Both the position numbers and the translations under genes were made by a program. DNA of 64,000 nucleotides from assembly GCF_001552195.1 (NCBI RefSeq), contig NZ_BCQS01000009.1, positions 62,001 through 126,000 on the forward strand, in the 5' to 3' direction. The notes beneath the pieces are model-generated. The model was not told the DNA's origin. It saw nothing but the letters and a program-made list of their open reading frames with translations, and did no database searches. Source of the stretch: Actinomadura latina NBRC 106108. GTDB lineage: Bacteria > Actinomycetota > Actinomycetes > Streptosporangiales > Streptosporangiaceae. This document shows positions 58,609 through 64,000 of the stretch, piece by piece. Numbering within the stretch: the first letter of the stretch is position 1; each line of letters opens with the position of its first letter.

Positions 58609-59026
58609 GGGGGGTTCCTCACTCTCGTGAGCGCTGGCGGGGACGGCCAGGCGGCGTGCTGCGACCCGGCGGGTCGCCGGCGGCCGGGGTGACGGCCGCC
58701 GAGCGCCGGCGTCGCACAACGTGGCGGGGGGTCGGTCGGCGGGATGAGGTGCGGAGGACGGTCACGGATAGGGAGCGGGGTGCCCGGCCGCCCGGGTGAA
58801 CGGACGGCCGGAGGTCCGGGCCGCCGGGCGGGGTGGCCCGGATCGACGGGGGATCGAGGTGGTCGAGTCCGTCGATGGCGACAGTGTTGGTCCGCCCTCA
58901 TTGGCGTGTCAATACTTTCGGAAATCTTTCGAAAAGGCTGATCTTTTGTGGCAGACATTTCGCCTGCTCAACGAGGGGGCTATGCGGCAAAGCCCAATAC
59001 CGACGAGGGTTGCGCCGTTTGATGGA
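58609..59026. promoter_or_regulatory. Xylanase promoter region, 418 bases
   Basis: The right half (58900-59010) is markedly AT-richer. It contains a pair of elements ACTTTCGGAAA and TCTTTCGAAAAG (58914-58936) and later CCGAAACTTTCT near 59048. These resemble TTTCGAAA-containing operator repeats reported before Streptomyces xylanase genes. No coding frame supported. Confidence 0.55.
58914..58936 (-). promoter_or_regulatory. Candidate xylanase operator (TTTCGAAA repeat)
   Basis: Two adjacent half-symmetric units, CTTTCGGAAA and CTTTCGAAAAG, the second with a perfect TTTCGAAA palindrome. About 310 bases upstream of the xylanase start, perhaps near the transcription start. Confidence 0.45.
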
Positions 59027-59539
59027 TCAAGATCCAAGCATCAATCTCCGAAACTTTCTGCTCCCTGGGATCAGGTTTCGGAGCTGTCCGACCGCGGCGG
59101 AGAGGCGGATGGCGGTGTTCCGCGAAGGGACCGTGCCGGACTGGCCGCTCGCCGGGTGATCCGGGACGCGGTGGGGGCGACGCTGGGCGGGTGCGGCCGG
59201 AGTGGCGGTCCAGGTGCCGTCCGGTCGGCGGGCGGACGGCCGTGAATCACGGGTGATGCGCCCGGCCCCAGCCCTGGCGCGCGGACGGTGCGGGGTGAGG
59301 GCGGCGTGAAGTTGCCGGGCGAGATCGGCCGATGTCTTCGCCTCGACCAGGCGGTCCGGCAGGAGAGCCCAGAGGGATCCGCACCATGCGCCGTGCCAGA
59401 TGCACAGGCCGGGGAAGGCGCGGCGCAGGCCGTCGAGCGCTTGGTCGATGTCGACGTCCAGTTCGAGCGCTGTAGCCGGACGGGCGGCGGGCGCGGCGCC
59501 GTCCGTCCGGCCTGAACCGCTTTCGGGGATGCGGGTCAT
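59027..59539 (-). CDS. Hypothetical protein of the WhiJ-like set, tail doubtful
   Basis: 170 residues as read. Only the first 95 look coherent: ELDVDIDQALDGLRRAFPGL, CIWHGAWCGSLWALLPDRLV and EAKTSADLARQLHA, a pattern I know in small actinomycete proteins next to XRE/DUF397 genes. After about residue 95 the sequence becomes Arg/Pro-rich and the nucleotide composition no longer fits, and the tail runs into xylanase promoter-like elements. The homologous part probably ended earlier, so the tail may come from a frameshift or a lost stop. ATG overlaps the previous stop (ATGA). Confidence 0.6.
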   Translation of the reverse strand: MTRIPESGSGRTDGAAPAARPATALELDVDIDQALDGLRRAFPGLCIWHGAWCGSLWALLPDRLVEAKTSADLARQLHAALTPHRPRARAGAGRITRDSRPSARRPDGTWTATPAAPAQRRPHRVPDHPASGQSGTVPSRNTAIRLSAAVGQLRNLIPGSRKFRRLMLGS

Positions 59540-59775
59540 CGGGATGCCTCCGGTGGCTTGCGGCGCTGCCAGGTGGACGGGAACATGCGGTGCTTGAGGA
59601 GCGAGTCCACCTCGTCGGCGGCGTGCTTGGCGTCGCCGCACGGGGACAGGTAGCCGTGCCGTCCGCGCCCGGCCTCGTAATAGGCCCAGCCTCCGCCGGG
59701 CACGGCCTCGACGCGGGTCCGCCACCGCAGCAGGTGACGGCCCGCCTGGACGCTCAGCGGGCGCATCTCGCCCAT
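59536..59775 (-). CDS. Small hypothetical protein
   Basis: 79 residues, soluble, with WAYYEAGRGRHGYLSPCGD in the middle and basic ends. Overlaps both neighbours: it starts inside the end of the anti-sigma-like kinase gene and ends on the ATGA of the next one, so it is the middle gene of a three-gene operon. Function unknown. Confidence 0.65.
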   Translation of the reverse strand: MGEMRPLSVQAGRHLLRWRTRVEAVPGGGWAYYEAGRGRHGYLSPCGDAKHAADEVDSLLKHRMFPSTWQRRKPPEASR

Positions 59776-60152
59776 ACGATCTTTCCTTCCTCGTTGATCG
59801 GCCGGACGCCCCAGTCGTGGACGAGTTCGGACATCAGCAGCAGCCCGCGCCCGTTCATCGCGCCGAGGTCCTCGTCCCGGACGACGGGCAGGGCGGTGCC
59901 CTGGTCCCAGACCTCGATGACGGTGAGCGGCTCGCGCACGTCCGGCACGATCCGGACGACGATGTGCCCGATCCCGACGTGCTTGCAGCTGTTGGTCACC
60001 AACTCGGTGACCACGAGCCGCCCGACGAAGTCGTCGGCGTGCCCGAACTCGCGGAACCGGTCGGTCAGGTAGCGGCGCGCTTTGGCCGGCGCCTCGTCGG
60101 ACGGCTCCAGCACCAGAGGCGGCGCCTCGGGCGCGAGCAGTACTGCCGGCAT
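59754..60152 (-). CDS. Anti-sigma-factor-like ATP-binding protein (RsbW/AbaA-OrfD type)
   Basis: 132 residues, GHKL ATPase fold without membrane part. The N box is VVTELVTNSCKHV, the G1-like element VIEVWDQG and the G2 box NGRGLLLMSELV. Such small kinases bind sigma or anti-anti-sigma factors. In actinomycetes they often sit beside DUF397 and XRE/DUF5753 proteins, as here (the latter is divergent, 200 bases away). It heads the leftward operon with 59536 and 59027. Confidence 0.88.
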   Translation of the reverse strand: MPAVLLAPEAPPLVLEPSDEAPAKARRYLTDRFREFGHADDFVGRLVVTELVTNSCKHVGIGHIVVRIVPDVREPLTVIEVWDQGTALPVVRDEDLGAMNGRGLLLMSELVHDWGVRPINEEGKIVWARCAR

Positions 60153-60352
60153 CGGTGAACCCCTCCAGCCTGGACGGCGGGCGACCCCGAACGGGCTCTC
60201 CGTCCCAAACCGGAAGTACCCGCTGTTATCACCCTCTGTGATCGAACAACCACTATGAAGACACAGGAAGACGTACGATTCCTGGGCAGCCGCAGAGCAG
60301 TACCAAAAGACTCACAAATGGTGCCGCGAGGAGTACCGCGACCGGAGGTGTC

Positions 60353-61144
60353 GTGTCGATGCAGAGAATCAAGCCTGAATTCCAGAGCTTCGGTGCCGAG
60401 GTGCGGCGTCTTCGCAAAGCCGCGGGACTCAACCAGCAGCGTCTCGCTGACCTGGTGAACGTGACGCGCAGCTACATCACGCAGATAGAGGCCGGCCGGA
60501 CGCGTTGCCGCCGGGAGACCGCGCTACGGCTCGACCGGGCACTCAAGTCCGGTACGACCCTCGCCGAAGCATGGGATGAACTACTAGAATCGATCAAGTC
60601 CGACAAGTACCCGGAGTTCTTCGCCAACTTCCCGAAGGCGGAGCAGTCGGCCAGCATGCTCCGCGCCTACGAGGAGAGAGTCGTCCACGGCCTGTTTCAG
60701 ACAGAGGATTACGCGCGGGTTCTGCTGAACGATGAAGACGCCGTCAAGAACAGAATGCGGCGCCAAGAGATACTCGATCACGCCCCCGCGCCAGCGGTGA
60801 CGGTCGTCATGGACGAGACCGTCCTCTATCGCGAAATCGGCGGTAAGGAGGTGATGAGGCAGCAACTAGAGCACCTCATTGAGCTGTCTCACCGAGAGAA
60901 GATAAACATCCAGATAGCGCCGATCAAATATATTCGGAACGTCTGGTCCACCTTCGTGATCGCCACTCTTCCGGATCAGCGGCAGGTCGTCTACACGGCG
61001 AAAGCGTATGGCGGTGAGACTTCTACCTCCCCGGCTGAAATAGCTCTAGTGAACGAGACCATGGCTACGCTTCGAGCTGAAGCTCTGAACGCGTCGGACT
61101 CGAGAGCTCTGATCAAGAAGGTGATTGAAGAAAGATGGACATGA
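60353..61144 (+). CDS. XRE-family regulator with DUF5753 (WhiJ-like)
   Basis: 263 residues from GTG 60353 (ATG 60359 also possible). An N-terminal HTH (FGAEVRRLRKAAGLNQQRLADL...SYITQIEAGRTRC) is followed by the DUF5753 domain, which starts around YEERVVHGLFQTEDYARVLL and includes PAPAVTVVMDETVLYR and QIAPI. It belongs with the DUF397 gene that overlaps its end by ten bases. WhiJ-type sets influence development in Streptomyces. GC is lower here than in neighbouring genes. Confidence 0.92.
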   Translation: MSMQRIKPEFQSFGAEVRRLRKAAGLNQQRLADLVNVTRSYITQIEAGRTRCRRETALRLDRALKSGTTLAEAWDELLESIKSDKYPEFFANFPKAEQSASMLRAYEERVVHGLFQTEDYARVLLNDEDAVKNRMRRQEILDHAPAPAVTVVMDETVLYREIGGKEVMRQQLEHLIELSHREKINIQIAPIKYIRNVWSTFVIATLPDQRQVVYTAKAYGGETSTSPAEIALVNETMATLRAEALNASDSRALIKKVIEERWT

Positions 61145-61320
61145 GTGCGGCGGTGTGGAAAAAGTCCTCCCGGAGTAATGAGTCGGGGGATGCTTGTGTT
61201 GAGGTCGCCTCAATTGGCGAGCTTGTCGCAGTTCGGGACAGCAAGGATCCGAACGGCTCGGTGCTCGCGATGAGTCGCCAAGAGTTCCGGTGCTTCGCTC
61301 GGGTACTCAAGGACCTCTGA
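61135..61320 (+). CDS. DUF397 protein
   Basis: 61 residues: WKKSSRSNESGDACVEVA, LVAVRDSKDPNGSVLAMSRQEFRCF, the standard DUF397 pattern. Overlaps the XRE/DUF5753 gene and presumably acts with it as a small partner. It ends 22 bases from the converging NmrA-like gene. Confidence 0.93.
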   Translation: MDMSAAVWKKSSRSNESGDACVEVASIGELVAVRDSKDPNGSVLAMSRQEFRCFARVLKDL

Positions 61321-61342
61321 CGGACGTCATCGAGTGTGCTGA

Positions 61343-62188
61343 TCAGCGGAAGACGGCGGCGGTGTCACGAGCCCATTCGGCATACGTGCGGGGTGCTCGG
61401 CCCAGCACCTTCTCCACATCTGGGCTGACCCTCCGCTCGGCCGGGGTGGGCGCGCCCAAGATGGCCAGGGTCGTCTCCACTACGTCCGCCGGCATGAAGT
61501 TCAGCATCTGGGCCCGCGCCTGGTCGCGGGTCTGCTCCACGAACCGGATCGGCTCGCCCAGCGCGGCGCCGATCGCCTCGGCCTGCTCCCGGGGCGTCAC
61601 CGGGGCGGGGCCGGTCAGCTCGTAGATCTGCCCGGCGTGGCCGTCCTCCCGCAGCACCGCGGCCGCCACCCCGGCGATGTCGCCCGGGTCGACGGCCGGC
61701 AGCCCGACGTCGGCGAACGGCGCGGCGACGGTCCGCTCGGCACGCACCGACGCTGCCCAGGCGTAGGTGTTGGAGTCGAAGTTGCCGGGCCGCAGAATCG
61801 TCCAATCCAGGCCCGACCCTCGCACGGCCTCCTCGATGGACAATCCCAGCACTCCGTGCGAGGCCGACTCCGGCCGGGTCGCCACTCCCAGCGAGGACAG
61901 CAGCACCACCCGCTCGACACCGCCGGCCTTCGCCACATCGAGGATGTCGCTGACTTTCAGGGTGTGAGCACTGGCGCCGCCGTTCTGCAGGAACAGGGCG
62001 TCGGCGCCGTCGAACACCGGGCGCAGGCTCTCGGCGTCGGCCAGGTCCGCTCGCCGGAACCCGACACTCTCGGGCACGTCTGCCTTTGCGATGTTCCGGG
62101 ACGTGGCTGTCACCTTCTCGCCCGCCGCCGCGAGCGCCCGCACGAGCGCGCTGCCGACGTTCCCGGTCGCTCCGGTCACCATGATCAT
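61343..62188 (-). CDS. NmrA-type NAD(P)-binding oxidoreductase (Qor2-like)
   Basis: 281 residues. Rossmann start MVTGATGNVGSALVRALAAAG with the G-x-x-G-x-x-G motif, ATSRN for NADP phosphate and the later LRPGNFDSNTYAWA strand-loop of the NmrA/atypical SDR group; no YxxxK. C. glutamicum Qor2 and E. coli QorB belong here and reduce quinones. It is divergent from an HxlR regulator, which supports a quinone- or electrophile-inducible pair. Confidence 0.88.
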   Translation of the reverse strand: MIMVTGATGNVGSALVRALAAAGEKVTATSRNIAKADVPESVGFRRADLADAESLRPVFDGADALFLQNGGASAHTLKVSDILDVAKAGGVERVVLLSSLGVATRPESASHGVLGLSIEEAVRGSGLDWTILRPGNFDSNTYAWAASVRAERTVAAPFADVGLPAVDPGDIAGVAAAVLREDGHAGQIYELTGPAPVTPREQAEAIGAALGEPIRFVEQTRDQARAQMLNFMPADVVETTLAILGAPTPAERRVSPDVEKVLGRAPRTYAEWARDTAAVFR

Positions 62189-62268
62189 GTCGTTCTCCTG
62201 TCGTTTCCCGGCCGCCCGTTTCGGGCGGTCCGTTGGTGGACGCAGGCGACGCTAACATCCTGGATATA

Positions 62269-62280
62269 GTAGGTACCTAC
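62269..62280. promoter_or_regulatory. 12-bp palindrome in the HxlR/NmrA gap
   Basis: GTAGGTACCTAC is a perfect palindrome, 31 bases before the HxlR start. It is a good candidate HxlR-dimer site. Confidence 0.6.
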
Positions 62281-62282
62281 AG

Positions 62283-62295
62283 GATAGTGACTATC
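62283..62295. promoter_or_regulatory. 13-bp palindrome in the HxlR/NmrA gap
   Basis: GATAGTGACTATC, 6-bp arms around one base, two bases right of the first palindrome. It may overlap the -10 region of the regulator gene, allowing self-repression. Confidence 0.55.
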
Positions 62296-62310
62296 TAGAA
62301 GGAGCCTTCC

Positions 62311-62703
62311 ATGGCCGACACGGTGTGGAACGCGGAGACGGCCGCGGCCGGCCCGGAGCAGGCGTGCCCGATCGCCCCGGTGGTCGACATCGTGTTCAGC
62401 CGGTGGACCACCCCCATTCTGTGGACGCTCCACCAGGACGGTCGGCAGCGCTTCGTCGAGCTGCAACGGCGGATCGCCACGATCACCCCGAAGGTGCTGA
62501 CCCAGCGCCTGCGGCAGCTCGAACGCGACGGCCTGGTCGTGCGCACCTACCACCCCGAGGTCCCGCCCCGGGTCGAGTACGAGATCAGCGACCTAGGCCG
62601 CAGCCTCGCCCCGCTGTTCGCTCACCTCGCCGAATGGGCCGCCGACAACCTCGACCAGGTCGATCAGGCCCGGCGCGACTACGACAACGCCTTGACCCAC
62701 TAG
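62311..62703 (+). CDS. HxlR-family redox regulator (QorR-like)
   Basis: 130 residues. Winged helix with the HxlR signature PITPKVLTQRLRQLERDGLV and YEISDLGRSL; here the first is ATITPKVLTQRLR. A single cysteine in QACPIAPVVDIVFSRW lies at the place used for thiol sensing in HypR/QorR/YodB. Two palindromes precede it, and AAGGAG is before the ATG. It should repress itself and the divergent NmrA-like gene until the cysteine is modified. Confidence 0.92.
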   Translation: MADTVWNAETAAAGPEQACPIAPVVDIVFSRWTTPILWTLHQDGRQRFVELQRRIATITPKVLTQRLRQLERDGLVVRTYHPEVPPRVEYEISDLGRSLAPLFAHLAEWAADNLDQVDQARRDYDNALTH

Positions 62704-62749
62704 TTCGCTCGCACGCCCTTGCACTGCGCGTCGTCCGGTTGGGGGATCG

Positions 62750-63196
62750 TCAGTCGGTCCGGGCGCGGAGGCTCCGCACCAGGACAGGGATCATCACCGT
62801 CGCGGGGACGAGGTGCAGCCCGAGGAGGGCGATGGTGGTGGCGGTGTTCGCCCCGGAGAGGAAGGGCGGGATCAACGAGATCGCGGTCAGCGACACCGCC
62901 GTCCACACGAATCGCGCGGCGGGGCGAGCGCTCCAGCGGAGAAGCGCGGCGGCGATGGCGATGCCCACGACCGAGAAGAAGCCGGTCACCACGGCGAACC
63001 CCGGCAACGGGATCGACTCGCCGCCGTCGGGGATCTCGAAGTCGACGCCGGCGGCCTGGACGAGCGCAGCGGCGAGGGTGGTGGCCGCCACCGCCGCGAG
63101 CGCGGCGGCCAAGCCGGTGCCGGCGAGCCCGCGGAACCGGTAGGGGCGGCTGGTCCGGCCCGATGCCGGGCCTGCGACGACCCCGGTGTCATTCAT
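62750..63196 (-). CDS. DUF6069-like membrane protein
   Basis: 148 residues from ATG 63196, with four membrane helices (about 25-45, 60-82, 90-110, 117-140). FRGLAGTGLAAALAAVAATTL and IPLPGFAVVTGFFSVVGI fit the DUF6069 pattern. Function unknown. The frame continues upstream without a stop into a cupin-like sequence (63197-63496); a TTG at 63205 or ATG 63217 are other starts. GGAGG lies 14 bases before ATG 63196. Confidence 0.7.
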   Translation of the reverse strand: MNDTGVVAGPASGRTSRPYRFRGLAGTGLAAALAAVAATTLAAALVQAAGVDFEIPDGGESIPLPGFAVVTGFFSVVGIAIAAALLRWSARPAARFVWTAVSLTAISLIPPFLSGANTATTIALLGLHLVPATVMIPVLVRSLRARTD

Positions 63197-63496
63197 GCTG
63201 TTCAAGGTGTCCTCCATCGTTCGGTGACTGGCGTGGGGGTGTGTGGAGTGGCGTGTGCGGGTTCTGGCCGTGGGGGTGATCATGCGCACCGTCGCCGTGC
63301 GGCGGCCGGGGTTGCGCAGGGCGCGGACGCCGGTGCCGCGGAGCCAGAACCCGGCGTCGCGTCCCAGGACCGGCCCGGGTTCGCCGCCGCGCAGCTCCAG
63401 CTGCACCCGCCCGCGGGTGACGACGCCGAACGCGTCGTGCCACTCGTCCGCGTCCACCGCGACCCGCGCGCCGCCGCGCAGCGCGAGCGTCCGCAC
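63197..63496 (-). CDS. Cupin-like reading frame, in frame with the DUF6069 gene
   Basis: Reads from GTG 63496, five bases after the sigma factor stop, as VRTLALRGGARVAVDADEWH, then VTRGRVQLELRGG and FWLRGTGVRALRNPG, the beta-strand pattern of small cupins. About 85 residues are cupin-like; the next 20 are Thr/His/Arg-rich. There is no stop before the DUF6069 protein, so it is either an N-terminal domain of a 248-residue fusion or a cupin gene whose own stop was lost by a frameshift. No metal-binding histidines of active cupins are clear. Confidence 0.5.
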
Positions 63497-63501
63497 CGGG
63501 A

Positions 63502-64000
63502 CTACTCCGTGCCGTCCGCCGGCAGGCGCTCCGGCAGCCCGAGCCGGGGGAACTGGTCGTCGTGGAAGATGACGATCTCGGTGATCGCGCCGCCGGTGAC
63601 ACGCAGGACGTCGATCGTCAGCGGCAGGTACGCGCCCTCCCGCTCCCGCCAGAGGTAGAAGGCGACGGCGGGCTGCCGGTTCACGGAGGTCGGGACGGCG
63701 CGCAGGCCCGTCATGCCCTCGAAGCCGTCCTCGACCCAGTCGTTCACCACAGCGTCGCGGCCCACGCACAGGCCCGGCGTGGGCGGCATCGAGCAGCGGA
63801 CGTCGTCGCGCAGCATCGCGGCGAGCCTGCCGATGTCGGTGGCCACGCTGGCGTCGGTGAAGCGGCGCACCAGCTCGCGGGTCCCGGCGTCGTCCTCGCC
63901 GCCGGTCCAGTCCTGCCGCTCGGCGGGCAGGTGCTCCCGCATGCCGGCGCGGGCTCGCTGCAGCGCGCTGTTCACCGAGTTGACCGAGTCCCCGAGGAGC
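63502..64000 (-). CDS. ECF sigma factor with SnoaL-like C-terminal domain (C-terminal part)
   Basis: The frame runs off the window; only the end of region 4 (LLGDSVNSVNSALQRARA) and the whole C-terminal part are seen. Region 4 runs into a linker and a SnoaL-type domain (ELVRRFTDASVATDIGRLAA, MLRDDVRCSMPPTPGLCVGR, PAVAFYLW). Sigma factors of this group carry the domain to regulate activity. It precedes the cupin-like frame and the DUF6069 gene in the same direction, which may be its targets or accessory partners. Confidence 0.85.
   Translation of the reverse strand, partial: LLGDSVNSVNSALQRARAGMREHLPAERQDWTGGEDDAGTRELVRRFTDASVATDIGRLAAMLRDDVRCSMPPTPGLCVGRDAVVNDWVEDGFEGMTGLRAVPTSVNRQPAVAFYLWREREGAYLPLTIDVLRVTGGAITEIVIFHDDQFPRLGLPERLPADGTE

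Overview
High-GC Gram-positive DNA (strong G/C bias at third codon positions, many GTG starts, frequent ATGA start-stop overlaps) from an actinomycete. The ESX/type VII locus, LytR-CpsA-Psr protein, DUF397/DUF5753 pair and galactofuranosyl genes suit a filamentous actinomycete, perhaps of the Actinomadura/Thermomonosporaceae type; the family assignment is inference. No tRNA, rRNA, CRISPR array, insertion sequence or replication origin was seen.

Region 1 (1-8.6 kb) is the end of a type VII secretion locus: the tail of EccD, EccB, three WXG100-type small proteins, a helical 123-residue protein, a WXG-like protein with a very glycine-rich tail, mycosin protease MycP, a small lipoprotein and an EspI-like ParA/MinD ATPase. 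Hairpins at 3078-3109, 4920-4961 and 6881-6908 may set transcript levels. Region 2 (8.6-12.6 kb) has accessory proteins without clear function, including a two-helix DUF1266 protein and a DUF6177-like protein.

Region 3 (12.7-30.9 kb) is an envelope glycan block: a LytR-CpsA-Psr ligase, three glycosyltransferases, a sulfotransferase-like protein, UDP-galactopyranose mutase, GlfT2-like galactofuranosyltransferase, a two-gene polysaccharide ABC exporter, two paralogous membrane acyltransferases, a lipoprotein sulfatase and two secreted beta-propeller (BNR/Asp-box) proteins. From glf to the second acyltransferase the genes overlap by a few bases or nearly touch, so they form one operon that makes, exports and acylates a galactofuran-containing polymer.

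Region 4 (31-53 kb) is the accessory part: a membrane protein whose P-loop has lost its lysine, a CRP-like palindrome in front of a LamG protein and a 2.3-thousand-residue RHS/Hint polymorphic toxin with an overlapping Cys-rich immunity candidate, then a HerA-like ATPase, a membrane protein and a small protein that share a glycine-rich motif, and two diverged zinc-ribbon membrane paralogues. The HerA trio is the best candidate for an undescribed system.

Region 5 (53.5-64 kb) holds MurT/GatD (lipid II amidation), a Tat-exported metallophosphoesterase, a flavin/PNPOx-type protein, a secreted GH11 xylanase with CBM2, a WhiJ-like regulatory set (anti-sigma-like kinase, XRE/DUF5753, DUF397), a divergent HxlR/NmrA pair resembling QorR/Qor2, and an ECF sigma factor cut by the window end with a cupin-like/DUF6069 reading frame behind it.
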